A stretch of 64,000 nucleotides of DNA from NCBI GenBank assembly GCA_034519515.1, contig JAXHOK010000034.1, forward strand, positions 28,735-92,734, written 5' to 3'. How positions within the stretch are numbered: the first letter of the stretch is position 1; each line of letters opens with the position of its first letter. The notes under the pieces were generated by a model, which searched no databases, was not told where the DNA came from, and worked only from the letters and a program-made list of their open reading frames with translations. The stretch is from Arcicella sp034519515 (GTDB lineage Bacteria; Bacteroidota; Bacteroidia; Cytophagales; Spirosomataceae). Made by a program: the position numbers and the translations under genes. Below are positions 34,875 through 43,521 of this stretch, piece after piece.

Positions 34875-36494
34875 ATGTTAAACGTATCAAATGTTTCTCT
34901 CCGTTTCGGAAAACGGGTACTTTTTGAAGATGTAAATATCAAATTTAATGAAGGTAACTGTTATGGTCTTATCGGGGCAAACGGTGCAGGTAAATCTACA
35001 TTCTTGAAAATTCTTTCGGGCGAAATTGACTCACAAACGGGTTCAATATCAATGAATCCAGGCGAAAGGATGTCAATCTTGAAGCAAAATCATTTTGAAT
35101 ATGAGGATGTTCCCGTACTTCAAGCCGTTATTATGGGCAACAAACGTCTTTATGACATTATGATTGAGAAAGACGCTTTATATTTGAAAGAAGATTTTAC
35201 CGAAGAAGATGGCAATCGTGCGGGCGACCTCGAAGCGGAGTTTGCTGAAATGAATGGCTACGAAGCTGAGTCGGAAGCGGGTTCACTGTTGAGTGGTTTG
35301 GGCATCAAAGAAGATTTGCATTATACTTTGATGAAAGATATTTCTGGGGGCGATAAAGTGAAGGTTCTATTAGCACAGGCATTGTTAGGCTCGCCCGATA
35401 TTTTGTTATTGGATGAACCAACGAACAACTTAGATATCGAATCTATCCTTTGGTTAGAGAATTTTTTGATTAATTTCAAAAATACCGTTATCGTAGTTTC
35501 TCACGACAGGCACTTTTTGGATAACGTCTGCACGCACATTGCCGATTTGGACTTTGGCAAGATTCAACTTTACGGAGGTACATACACATTCTGGTATGAA
35601 TCGTCTCAGTTAGCGGCCCGTCAGCGTTCAGACCAAAACAAGAAAACTGATGAAAAACGGAAAGAATTAGAAGAATTTATCCGAAGATTCTCCGCCAACG
35701 TTGCCAAATCTAAACAAGCAACTTCACGCCAAAAAATGTTGGATAAATTGCAGGTAGACGACATCAAACCATCGTCTCGCCGTTATCCATTCTTGAACTT
35801 CAAACCCGAACGTGAAGCGGGTGACCAGTTGCTTTCAGTGGAAGGACTTTCCGCCAAAAATCAAGATGGTGAATATTATTTCAAAGACCTTTCATTTACA
35901 CTTTCAAAAGGTGATAAAATGGCGGTTCTTTCACGTGACTCGCTGGCTGTCAGTGCTTTATTCGATATTTTGATGGGCGAACGTAAAGCCGATGCAGGGG
36001 AATACCGTTGGGGTGTAACAACCACTCAGGCGTATTTACCTAACGATAACGCCAAATATTTTGAAGACCAATCTTTGAATTTAGTCGATTGGTTACGTCA
36101 ATATTCAGTGGAAAAAGATGAGTCATTTATTCGTGGATTTTTGGGTAGAATGTTGTTCTCGGGCGATGAGGCTTTGAAAAAATGTACCGTAATTTCGGGA
36201 GGTGAAAAACAGCGTTGTATGTTTTCACGAATGATGTTGTCTGGAGCAAACGTTACTATTTTTGACGAACCCACCAACCACTTAGACTTGGAATCAATCA
36301 CGGCTTTGAACAACGGAATGGTTGATTTTACGGGAACAATGCTTTTTACTTGCCATGACCACCAATTGACCGAAACCGTGGCGAATAGAATCTTAGAATT
36401 GGGACCCAAAGGATATTTGGATAAGTTGATGAACTTTGATGATTACATTACTGACGAAAAAGTGAAGGCTCAGAAGAAAGCAATTTATGCTTAG
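34875..36494 (+). CDS. ABC-F family translation-type ATPase, YbiT-like
   Basis: The 539-residue protein has two ABC domains and no membrane segments. Domain 1 is complete: Walker A GANGAGKST (34-42), DISGGDKVK signature, LLDEPTNNLD Walker B. A charged linker (about 240-295) follows. Domain 2 has a good signature (VISGGEKQR) and Walker B (IFDEPTNHLD), but its Walker A is degenerate: GDKMAVLSRDSLAVSAL (about 346-362) lacks the GxxGxGK[ST] pattern. ABC-F proteins act on the ribosome to rescue or protect translation. The TAG stop (36492-36494) is supplied by the family A element inserted there. Single gene with its own promoter. Confidence 0.9.
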   Translation: MLNVSNVSLRFGKRVLFEDVNIKFNEGNCYGLIGANGAGKSTFLKILSGEIDSQTGSISMNPGERMSILKQNHFEYEDVPVLQAVIMGNKRLYDIMIEKDALYLKEDFTEEDGNRAGDLEAEFAEMNGYEAESEAGSLLSGLGIKEDLHYTLMKDISGGDKVKVLLAQALLGSPDILLLDEPTNNLDIESILWLENFLINFKNTVIVVSHDRHFLDNVCTHIADLDFGKIQLYGGTYTFWYESSQLAARQRSDQNKKTDEKRKELEEFIRRFSANVAKSKQATSRQKMLDKLQVDDIKPSSRRYPFLNFKPEREAGDQLLSVEGLSAKNQDGEYYFKDLSFTLSKGDKMAVLSRDSLAVSALFDILMGERKADAGEYRWGVTTTQAYLPNDNAKYFEDQSLNLVDWLRQYSVEKDESFIRGFLGRMLFSGDEALKKCTVISGGEKQRCMFSRMMLSGANVTIFDEPTNHLDLESITALNNGMVDFTGTMLFTCHDHQLTETVANRILELGPKGYLDKLMNFDDYITDEKVKAQKKAIYA

Positions 36495-36646
36495 AAGCCG
36501 TTTTAAAATATCTTACGACGAACCCGATTGTCTTATTCTGACTATCAAAAATTTTACACAAGACACGTATATTCTTAAAAAAAATATGATTCCCTACTCA
36601 AAAATACAATCAGACTTTATTCAGGCTGTATTTTAACGGCTTCTTA
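36492..36646. mobile_element. MITE-like element, family A copy 2
   Basis: GAAGCCGTTTTAAAATAT at 36494 and TATTTTAACGGCTTC ending 36643 are the terminal inverted repeats, with TA before and TTA after. The inside is collinear with copy 1 (3301-3468) but shorter (about 150 bp). Its left end gives the ABC-F gene its stop codon. Confidence 0.8.
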
Positions 36647-36657
36647 AAAGTGACGAC

Positions 36658-36686
36658 GGAAGTCTTCGTTTGAAACGAAGACTTCC
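36658..36686. repeat. Palindrome, family D copy 3
   Basis: GGAAGTCTTCGTTT and AAACGAAGACTTCC are perfect complements around one G. It lies between the convergent ABC-F and LiaF-like genes, just past element A2. Confidence 0.85.
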
Positions 36687-36710
36687 ATATAAATAATATA
36701 ATCACAATTT

Positions 36711-37667
36711 TTAATACCTACTCACCTTCAAAGACTGCAAACCACCTTCAAATTTAATGGTAATTTTCTTGGTAGCTTTGTCATAATCGGGCGTTTCCCA
36801 ATGACCATTTTTTTGAATAAATCCGTCAAAATCTTTATCGTTCAAACCACCGTCAATGTCAATTCTGCAACCAGCCGTAGTGGGAACTTGAAATTCAATA
36901 TCGGTCAAACCTGATTCTACTTTCACATCCAGATTATCAACTTTATCACCCACTTTTACATCGGTTTCAGTCAAACCCGTTTTGATAGAAAGGTTTTTAA
37001 CTTTATAAGCACTTAAATCAAAATCTGCTTTACCCGCTCCAAATTCAAAGTTCATATCCCAAATCACGGCAGGGTTCAGTTTCAGATTAACTTTATTGTG
37101 GTTATCATCACCCAAATCAACTTTATTTGTTTTCCCTTTCAAAGTAAATTCTACTTTTGGACTATCGGCATCTCCCGATTTTTTCAAAGAGATATTCCCA
37201 AAATTTAAAGTAGCATCAGCTTCCGCCAATTGCGAAGACGTTTCTTTAATATCAAATTCAGCCGCACCACCTTGAAATTCAAGCGTAGCACTTTTTATGG
37301 CAGCATCCATGGGCTCAGATAATTTCTGATTAGTTCCTTTGAAAGCCATATCTTCGTCATTGTCATCATTATTACCATCACTATCATTAAAGTCGAAGTT
37401 GTTTCTACCAATAGCATTTTCAACTTTATTAGAACAACTCCGAACCACAATCGTCGGAATGGCAATACATAACAATACAATCGTAACCACGGTTGAAGTC
37501 TGGCTACTTTTACCCAAAATTGCCACCAAACCCAAATAAATCAACAACAAAGGCCACAAACGAAATATTTCGTGCCAATTAACATTAAACCAATCCATTT
37601 CTTTTCCCAAGAAAAGGACACCAAGCAGAATCAAAATACCGCCAGAGAATACATTTTTAGAGTTCAT
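36711..37667 (-). CDS. LiaF-like membrane protein with toastrack C-domain
   Basis: The 318-residue protein has an N-terminal LiaI/LiaF-type transmembrane region (DUF5668: FSGGILILLGVLFLGKEMDW ... LLLIYLGLVAILG, and a third helix near 65-80), then an acidic linker (DFNDSDGNNDDNDED) and a C-terminal beta-rich toastrack domain (about 125-318) ending LKVSRY. Relatives regulate envelope stress responses. It is upstream of the PspC gene's end on the same strand; the two are separated by an inverted pair of heptamer islands. In the orientation here the PspC gene is transcribed first. Cell-envelope stress role is inferred from family. Confidence 0.85.
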   Translation of the reverse strand: MNSKNVFSGGILILLGVLFLGKEMDWFNVNWHEIFRLWPLLLIYLGLVAILGKSSQTSTVVTIVLLCIAIPTIVVRSCSNKVENAIGRNNFDFNDSDGNNDDNDEDMAFKGTNQKLSEPMDAAIKSATLEFQGGAAEFDIKETSSQLAEADATLNFGNISLKKSGDADSPKVEFTLKGKTNKVDLGDDNHNKVNLKLNPAVIWDMNFEFGAGKADFDLSAYKVKNLSIKTGLTETDVKVGDKVDNLDVKVESGLTDIEFQVPTTAGCRIDIDGGLNDKDFDGFIQKNGHWETPDYDKATKKITIKFEGGLQSLKVSRY

Positions 37668-37674
37668 GATTTTT

Positions 37675-37792
37675 CAGTTATCAGTAAACAGTTATCAATT
37701 AACAATAGCCAGTTATCAGTAATCAATTATAAAATGGTAAAAAATATTTTCCTAATTGTTTACTGATAACTGATAACTGCTTACTGATTACT
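37675..37792. repeat. Inverted pair of CAGTTAT heptamer islands
   Basis: Left island, eight exact 7-bp units from 37675 to 37730 (CAGTTAT, CAGTAAA, CAGTTAT, CAATTAA, CAATAGC, CAGTTAT, CAGTAAT, CAATTAT). Right island, five units from 37758 to 37792 (GTTTACT, GATAACT, GATAACT, GCTTACT, GATTACT), reverse-complementary in type. The right island contains the stop and last codons of the PspC gene. Confidence 0.85.
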
Positions 37793-38209
37793 ATCAAGGT
37801 TTTTGTCTTTGAAAATAATATAACCACCTACAGCAATCAAAATGAGGGGCCAGAATTTAGCAAAATCAAACTCTGGTAACCATTCGTCTAAAAGGAAAAT
37901 TGTTCCGAGGGCAATCAAAATGATACCCCAAACCTTGTTTTTGTCTTTTTTCATGTTTGTTAGTGTTTCGTTAAAGGATGAATCGGTTGTGGCGGTGGCA
38001 TCCATCGAAGCCATTTGCCAAGAATGTTGTACGGGTAAAGATGCCCACAAGATAATATAAATCCAGAAGAAAATGCCATGTGTGAATATTAATCCTACGG
38101 CTAAAATTATTCTTACTACGGCTACGTCAATGCCAAAACATTCTGCTAATCCTGCTGCTACACCCCCCAATTGTCCACGTGAAGGTATGCGAAATAAGGT
38201 CTGATTCAT
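37781..38209 (-). CDS. PspC domain protein with LiaI-like second half
   Basis: The 142-residue protein has an N-terminal PspC domain (FRIPSRGQLGGVAAGLAECFG, then a transmembrane helix, about 35-55) and a C-terminal pair of LiaI-type helices (VWGIILIALGTIFLLDEWLPE, FAKFWPLILIAVGGYIIF). PspC proteins are inner-membrane stress-response components. The gene is followed on the same strand by the LiaF-like gene. The C-terminal residues (LDSNQ) are encoded by heptamer repeats. A short AT-rich upstream region has no clear -7 box. Confidence 0.9.
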   Translation of the reverse strand: MNQTLFRIPSRGQLGGVAAGLAECFGIDVAVVRIILAVGLIFTHGIFFWIYIILWASLPVQHSWQMASMDATATTDSSFNETLTNMKKDKNKVWGIILIALGTIFLLDEWLPEFDFAKFWPLILIAVGGYIIFKDKNLDSNQ

Positions 38210-38370
38210 GGTTTTATGTTGTTTAGACTGTATAAAGGTACTACTTTTTTATACATAGTACCTTGTTTTATGTCCGAAAGGTATAATGAGATTTACAAAC
38301 GGCAACTAAGAACTAAATGAACGGTAATGTGGAATTAAGAATGGATTAATTTTCATTTGAGGTTTTTATT

Positions 38371-38498
38371 ACGGTAAACGGTTTTACATAGCCTACCTAT
38401 ATGATTTGACTCAAAGCAAAAATGGGCTTATGAAATCATCATAAACCCATTTCTATTTTATTTCCACAAAAACCGTTCACCGTAAACAGTTTACCCTT
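38371..38498. repeat. Inverted pair of GGTAAAC heptamer islands around a hairpin
   Basis: ACGGTAAACGG at 38371-38381 and AACCGTTCACCGTAAACAG (38471 on, to TTACCCTT) are complementary in type. Between them is the hairpin at 38419. They fill the gap between the PspC gene and the coiled-coil gene. Confidence 0.6.
38419..38455. terminator. Hairpin after the coiled-coil protein gene
   Basis: AAATGGGCTTATGA pairs with TCATAAACCCATTT (one mismatch) around AATCA. It lies about 55 bp after the minus-strand stop at 38508; on the minus strand A/T runs flank it weakly. Confidence 0.6.
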
Positions 38499-38507
38499 GA
38501 CCATGGA

Positions 38508-39185
38508 TTACAATTTCGGTACTTTCGCTTTTGCTTCCTCCACTTTCTTCATTTGTATGTTTGAGTTTTCTGCCGCCGTAATTTGGTCTTTTTTGTTTTG
38601 CTCAACATCTGTCAAGAGTTTTTCTAATTCAACACGGTTTTCTTCGATTTTCTTCAAGAGCTTTTCTTTATCTCTTTTATTATCTTCAATAGCACGCACC
38701 AATTTATCACCCGTTTTGATGGTTTTAGTTTGCTTGTCTTTTACATCTTCCATTGTTTTCTCTTCTGCTCTTACACTTTCTTGAAGATTAATTATTTCCA
38801 CAAAATCGTTCAAAATCTTCTCAGCGGCTGCGTATTTAGGATGTGTGGCGTTCACATAAACTTCTTCACCCAATCCCATAGAAAGAAATATTTTAGAACG
38901 ACCTTTTTCATAAGTAACTCGGCTGACCAACATCACAGGGTCGCCCGAGATAGTTGGCATCGAAGCACTATTTACTTTATAAGCACCGCCTTTACCTGAT
39001 TCAACTTTACCATATTTGGCCAATTCCACTTGCCAAGCCTGTTTAACGTATTTATCGTCCACCGCCACTGAAGTATAGAGACCTTCCTTGCTGGCTTTCT
39101 CTACTTCCTGCGTACCCGAGAAAACTTGAGCATTAACCGACTGAAAACCAGTCAATAACATAGCGGCTAATAATAACTTTTTCAT
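38508..39185 (-). CDS. Exported coiled-coil protein of unknown function
   Basis: The 225-residue protein has a clear signal peptide (KKLLLAAMLLTGFQSVNAQ). Residues 25-130 form a globular part with VKQAWQVELAKYGKVESGKGG and SMPTISGDPVMLVSRVTYEKG. Residues 140-225 are a long coiled coil (KRDKEKLLKKIEENRVELEKLL). It is periplasmic or surface-attached. No catalytic motif is visible. It has no obvious partner gene; the neighbours on both sides face away or are separated by repeats. Confidence 0.7.
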   Translation of the reverse strand: MKKLLLAAMLLTGFQSVNAQVFSGTQEVEKASKEGLYTSVAVDDKYVKQAWQVELAKYGKVESGKGGAYKVNSASMPTISGDPVMLVSRVTYEKGRSKIFLSMGLGEEVYVNATHPKYAAAEKILNDFVEIINLQESVRAEEKTMEDVKDKQTKTIKTGDKLVRAIEDNKRDKEKLLKKIEENRVELEKLLTDVEQNKKDQITAAENSNIQMKKVEEAKAKVPKL

Positions 39186-39344
39186 AAAAATTTTTGAAAT
39201 TAAAAGATTAGATGATAAAATGATGTGTGCAATTTATAATATTGCGATCAGATAACAAACATGAGACTGTTAAAGATTCTCAAAGTAACCATTTTGTTTA
39301 AAAATTAGCTTGCCAAATTAATCATCTTCAAAACAATATCCACT

Positions 39345-39947
39345 ATGAATATCTCAATCCTAATTCTTGCCGCTGGCAATTCCAGTCGTTTGGGGCAACC
39401 TAAACAGTTAGTAGAATTTGAAGGACAAACTCTGATAGAGAGAATTACTCAAACGGCTTTGTCAGTTTCAGAGGAGGTTTTAGTTGTTCTTGGAGCAAAT
39501 ATGGGCTTGATAAAACTAAAATTATCAGTATTTTCGAACCAAATAAGTATCATTGAAAATCCAGATTGGCAACAAGGAATGGGTACATCCATAAGCGTTG
39601 GAGTGGAAAATTTAGCCCAAAAATCAGACGGAATTATAATTTTATTGTCTGACCAGCCCTTTATTTCACAAGTTCTTTTGCAAAATATGGTGCAAACTTT
39701 TGCAGAAAAAAAATATCCAATTGTGGCTTGTGATTACGGAAACCAATTGGGTGTCCCCATTCTGTTCGATAAATCTTTTTTCACAGAACTTAAAAACCTA
39801 CAAGGTGAACAAGGTGCAAAAATATTTTTAAAAAAATATTCCAATAAAATTAGTTCTATTGAATTTAAAGATGGTTTTTTCGATATTGACACCCCCGAAG
39901 ACCTCCAAAAATTGAAATCATTTACAAACAAATATACCGAAGAATGA
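39345..39947 (+). CDS. MobA-like NTP transferase (molybdenum cofactor nucleotidyltransferase family)
   Basis: The 200-residue protein starts ISILILAAGNSSRLGQPKQLVEF, the nucleotide-binding GxSxRxGxxK-type loop, and has LLSDQPFIS, the family DxP motif. It belongs to the MocA/MobA-like group (CTP/GTP:molybdopterin transferases), though related purine-hydroxylase-associated enzymes look the same. No molybdoenzyme genes are in the window. The terminator at 39931 overlaps its last codons. Confidence 0.82.
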   Translation: MNISILILAAGNSSRLGQPKQLVEFEGQTLIERITQTALSVSEEVLVVLGANMGLIKLKLSVFSNQISIIENPDWQQGMGTSISVGVENLAQKSDGIIILLSDQPFISQVLLQNMVQTFAEKKYPIVACDYGNQLGVPILFDKSFFTELKNLQGEQGAKIFLKKYSNKISSIEFKDGFFDIDTPEDLQKLKSFTNKYTEE

Positions 39948-39960
39948 TCTTCGGTATATT
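39931..39960 (+). terminator. Terminator overlapping the end of the MobA-like gene
   Basis: AATATACCGAAGA (39931-39943) pairs perfectly with TCTTCGGTATATT (39948-39960), loop ATGA. The stop codon is in the loop region, so the stem codes for the last residues. Confidence 0.85.
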
Positions 39961-40187
39961 TTGTTTCGTTCTGCAATTGGCGGTTTGCAAATGGTTACTC
40001 AGATTTTGTTTTGTTATAATAAAAAGTGGTTAAGTGTTCAAATAGTGGTTGTGAAAATGATTAATGGTCAAATATTTAGTAAACACTTACTAAAAACGTT
40101 TATAGTTTTTAGTATTACAATGCAAAGTTGTGCAAATTTTGAATAACATTAAATAGCCAATTTGGCCATTTTCTGACATAAATCAAT
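39961..40187. other. Intergenic region without a supported gene
   Basis: About 230 bp. A 61-codon plus-strand frame (39961-40146) exists but its composition is not protein-like, and I do not call it. The rest is AT-rich leader for the LuxR-type gene. Confidence 0.5.
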
Positions 40188-40195
40188 TATTTTTG
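40188..40195 (+). promoter_or_regulatory. Predicted -7 box for the LuxR-type regulator
   Basis: TATTTTTG, 64 nt before the ATG at 40259. Confidence 0.45.
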
Positions 40196-40258
40196 CTTAC
40201 TTTCAATGCAGTCATTGCTACTAAACTATGGTAACTTTTAAAATCAGTATTATCCTTC

Positions 40259-41062
40259 ATGCAAAATTTACCAAGCCATTCATTAGAACAATTGTATCGT
40301 AAGTGCCTGGAAGCCATAAGTAATATTTCGGGAGTTGATTCTGAAAAATCTGCGGAGAAATACTTACAAGAAATGGGTTTTTTCAATAAGGATACTACTT
40401 ACTTAAATGCGGTTTATGGTATTATGAATATGTCGAACCTGTCCTTCAAATATATCGTCAATACGGATGTGGCTTTGGGAATTCCTGCTGAAAACTTTTT
40501 GCAGAAAGGATTTAGTCAATTTTTAGGGTCTATGGTACCTGATTCTAAAAATATGTCATCCATTCCTGCATTGTTCAAATTTATGACTGATTCTATCCGA
40601 GAAGCCCCCGAATCTATCAGAACAAATTTTGTTGCTTACGGCTTTGGAATGAAACATTACCGACCTGGTGGTCAGCCTTTTCATACGATGGTACAGATTT
40701 TTGGATTAGAATTTGATGACCAAGGAATCCCAACGCTTTGTTTTATTGTAGATCAAGATATTGAACATCTAATAAAATCAACGGATAATTATTTGGGAAG
40801 ACTCAGTTTTAATAATGGTGAATTTGTTACTACTTTTTTTTCAAAAGAACCTGTTATGAAGAATCAAGACATTTTTACTACTCGAGAATTAGAAATTTTG
40901 AAACTTTTAATGAGGGGTTACGAATCCAAACAAATTGCCGATAAATTGTTTATCAGTTCAAATACGGTGGATAATCATCGCAAAAATATGATTCGTAAAG
41001 TTGATGCCCGAGACACTACAGCACTCATTCAGATTTCAAAACAATTAGGAATATTAAGATAA
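40259..41062 (+). CDS. LuxR-type transcriptional regulator
   Basis: The 267-residue protein has a C-terminal LuxR HTH (about 205-265): FTTRELEILKLLMRGYESKQIADKL then FISSNTVDNHRKNMIRKV. The N-terminal 190 residues are a sensory domain with a PAS-like alternation of strands and helices but no recognised ligand motif, and no receiver Asp, so it is not a standard response regulator. It probably senses a cytoplasmic signal directly. Single gene ending in a terminator. Confidence 0.88.
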   Translation: MQNLPSHSLEQLYRKCLEAISNISGVDSEKSAEKYLQEMGFFNKDTTYLNAVYGIMNMSNLSFKYIVNTDVALGIPAENFLQKGFSQFLGSMVPDSKNMSSIPALFKFMTDSIREAPESIRTNFVAYGFGMKHYRPGGQPFHTMVQIFGLEFDDQGIPTLCFIVDQDIEHLIKSTDNYLGRLSFNNGEFVTTFFSKEPVMKNQDIFTTRELEILKLLMRGYESKQIADKLFISSNTVDNHRKNMIRKVDARDTTALIQISKQLGILR

Positions 41063-41115
41063 ATTATTTCATTAACATTAACACACATAAACATTTTAAC
41101 CTCAGATTATTTAAC

Positions 41116-41150
41116 AAAGTCGGTTTTCTTTTCAGATACCGGCTTTTTTT
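41116..41150 (+). terminator. Terminator after the LuxR-type gene
   Basis: AAAGTCGGT pairs with ACCGGCTTT (one G-T) followed by TTTTT. Confidence 0.75.
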
Positions 41151-41174
41151 GTTTTCAGTCCAATCGTTATAGAT

Positions 41175-41182
41175 TAACTTTG
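41175..41182 (+). promoter_or_regulatory. Predicted -7 box for purL
   Basis: TAACTTTG fits TAnnTTTG. The transcript would then carry the whole heptamer hairpin (41194-41273) as its leader. Confidence 0.45.
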
Positions 41183-41193
41183 TGTTTTGAAAA

Positions 41194-41273
41194 GGTAAAC
41201 GGTCAAGGGTGAACGGTACACGGTAATTTCCGTTTGCCGTTCACTGTTTACCGTTCACCCTTAACCGTTTACC
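41194..41273. repeat. Inverted pair of GGTAAAC heptamer islands in the purL leader
   Basis: Left: GGTAAAC, GGTCAAG, GGTGAAC, GGTACAC, GGTAATT (41194-41228), exact 7-bp units. Right: GCCGTTC, ACTGTTT, ACCGTTC, ACCCTTA, ACCGTTT, ACC (from about 41235). They are almost fully complementary and would form a hairpin of about 30 bp immediately before purL. Confidence 0.85.
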
Positions 41274-41283
41274 AAAAAAAGCA

Positions 41284-43512
41284 TTGGAACATCAAACATC
41301 TCTCCCCACAGTTGAAACTGCCAAAAAATTAGGGCTTCTTGCCGAAGAATTTGATAAAATTATTGAAATCTTGGGACGTACTCCCAACTTTACTGAATTA
41401 TCCATTTTTTCGGTCATGTGGTCGGAACATTGTTCATACAAAAACTCAATCGTTTGGTTGAAAACCCTTCCCAAAGATTCTCCACGAATGCTTGCCAAAG
41501 CGGGCGAAGAAAACGCTGGTGTGGTTGATTTAGGCGATGGCTTGGGCTGTGCTTTCAAGATAGAATCACACAATCACCCTTCGGCTCTTGAACCGTATCA
41601 AGGTGCAGCAACGGGTGTGGGCGGTATTAATCGTGATATTTTTACGATGGGGGCAAGACCAATTGCTCAATTGAATTCTTTACGTTTTGGAAACATTAAC
41701 GCTCAGAAAACCAAGTGGTTAGTAAAGGGCGTAGTAAAAGGAATTGGTGATTATGGCAATGCCTTCGGGATTCCAACCGTGGGCGGAGAGGTTCAATTTG
41801 ATGATTGTTATAACATTAATCCACTCGTCAATGCTTTTTCAGCAGGGATTTTAGAGAAAGGGAAAATGGCTTCGGCTATTTCTTATGGTGTGGGCAATCC
41901 TGTATATATCGTGGGTTCGGCAACGGGTAAAGATGGTATCGGCGGAGCAAGTTTTGCTTCGGAAGATATTACGGCAAAATCATCCGAAAAATTGCCAGCC
42001 GTGCAAGTGGGCGATCCTTTTCAAGAGAAATTATTACTGGAAGCATCGCTTGAAATTTTGGATTCGGGTTGTGTAATCGGGATTCAAGATATGGGTGCAG
42101 CAGGGATTATTTGTTCAACTTCCGAAATGTCCGCCAAAGGTGAACACGGAATGGAAATTGACCTCTCGAAAGTACCTACTCGCCAACCAAATATGAAGCC
42201 TTTTGAGATACTTTTGTCAGAGTCGCAAGAGCGTATGTTGATTGTCGTGAAGAAAGGACAAGAAGACGTTGCCAAGAAAATATTTGATAAATGGGATTTG
42301 AATTGTGAGCAAATTGGCGTGGTTACGGACTCAAAAAGGTTAAGATTTTATCAAGACGGAGAATTGGTTGCCGATGTGCCAGCCGATGATTTGGTTTTGG
42401 GCGGTGGAGCTCCCGTTTATCACCGTGAATATCGTGAACCTGCTTATTATCAAGAGTTTAAGAAATTTTCGATTGATTCAGTAGCAGATGTAAAAGCCGA
42501 AGAAATCGAAACCGTAGCGAAACATTTATTGACTCACCCCAATATTTGTTCTAAAAAATGGGTGTCGGAACAATACGATTCGACCATCGGAAGAGCCAAC
42601 CGAAACACCAACGCCCCTGCCGATGCTGCCGTTGTGAAGGTGCATGGCTCGGATAAATCAATTGTGATTACGGTGGATTGTAATTCGAGATATGTAAACG
42701 CCGACCCCGAAGAAGGTTGTGCCATTGCCGTTGCCGAAGCCGCCCGAAATATCGTGTGTGCAGGTGGCGAACCCGTAGCGATTACGAACTGTTTGAACTT
42801 CGGAAATCCATACATTCCAGAGGTTTATTGGCAGTTTGTGGGAGCAATCAAAGGCATGAAAAAAGGCTGTGAAACCTTCGGAACACCCGTAACGGGCGGC
42901 AACGTGAGTTTTTATAACCAATCATCAGACGAAGGTCCTGTTTTTCCAACACCAACCATTGGAATGTTAGGAATTATGGAAAAGCCAGACAATATGATGA
43001 CACTCGATTTCAAAAATGAAGGCGATTTAATTTATATGATTGGCGATTCTAAGAACGATATTGCTTCTTCGGAGTATCTTTATTCATACCGAAAAGTGAA
43101 AGCATCACCTTCGCCAGCGTTTGATTTGCAGGAAGAAAAATCGTTGCAAGAAGCTGTTGCTCAATTGATTACGAGTAAAGTGATTGAATCCGCCCATGAC
43201 CTTTCAGACGGTGGTTTGTTTATCACTTTGGCAGAATCTGCAATGCCACGCCAATTGGGATTTTCAATCAAAACAGATTCAACTTTCCGTAAAGATGCCT
43301 TCTTGTTTGGCGAAGCTCAGAGCCGTGTGTTGGTTTCAGTTTCACCGTCTAAACAAGCTGATTTTGAAGAGGTTATCGGTAATTTAGCAAGTAAAGCCAA
43401 CTTCTTAGGAAAAGTTACGAAGGAAAATTTTGTGATTGATTCTGACACGATTATGACTTGTGGAACGGCTATTGATTTGTTTGAAAAAACTTTGCCTGCA
43501 TACATGGCGTAG
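41284..43512 (+). CDS. purL: Phosphoribosylformylglycinamidine synthase subunit PurL
   Basis: The 742-residue protein is the small PurL type that works with PurS and PurQ (not the 1200+ residue fused enzyme). It has the AIR-synthetase-like repeats with MWSEHCSYKNS, FKIESHNHPSALEPYQGAATGVGG, VTGGNVSFYNQS and SAHDLSDGGLF-like ESAHDLSDGGLFITLAE. The best start is a TTG at 41284 (LEHQTSLPTVETAKKLG); no in-frame ATG fits upstream, where the DNA is a heptamer hairpin. It makes FGAM from FGAR with ATP and ammonia in purine synthesis. The end faces mnmA with an E-type hairpin between. Confidence 0.96.
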   Translation: MEHQTSLPTVETAKKLGLLAEEFDKIIEILGRTPNFTELSIFSVMWSEHCSYKNSIVWLKTLPKDSPRMLAKAGEENAGVVDLGDGLGCAFKIESHNHPSALEPYQGAATGVGGINRDIFTMGARPIAQLNSLRFGNINAQKTKWLVKGVVKGIGDYGNAFGIPTVGGEVQFDDCYNINPLVNAFSAGILEKGKMASAISYGVGNPVYIVGSATGKDGIGGASFASEDITAKSSEKLPAVQVGDPFQEKLLLEASLEILDSGCVIGIQDMGAAGIICSTSEMSAKGEHGMEIDLSKVPTRQPNMKPFEILLSESQERMLIVVKKGQEDVAKKIFDKWDLNCEQIGVVTDSKRLRFYQDGELVADVPADDLVLGGGAPVYHREYREPAYYQEFKKFSIDSVADVKAEEIETVAKHLLTHPNICSKKWVSEQYDSTIGRANRNTNAPADAAVVKVHGSDKSIVITVDCNSRYVNADPEEGCAIAVAEAARNIVCAGGEPVAITNCLNFGNPYIPEVYWQFVGAIKGMKKGCETFGTPVTGGNVSFYNQSSDEGPVFPTPTIGMLGIMEKPDNMMTLDFKNEGDLIYMIGDSKNDIASSEYLYSYRKVKASPSPAFDLQEEKSLQEAVAQLITSKVIESAHDLSDGGLFITLAESAMPRQLGFSIKTDSTFRKDAFLFGEAQSRVLVSVSPSKQADFEEVIGNLASKANFLGKVTKENFVIDSDTIMTCGTAIDLFEKTLPAYMA

Positions 43513-43521
43513 GTTTACATA

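Noticed and set aside
37675..37792. A CRISPR array with 7-bp units
   Set aside because: The units are too short, have no spacers and change sequence; it is simple heptamer phasing.
39961..40146. A 61-codon gene before the LuxR-type regulator
   Set aside because: Composition is not protein-like and it follows a terminator; it has no promoter.
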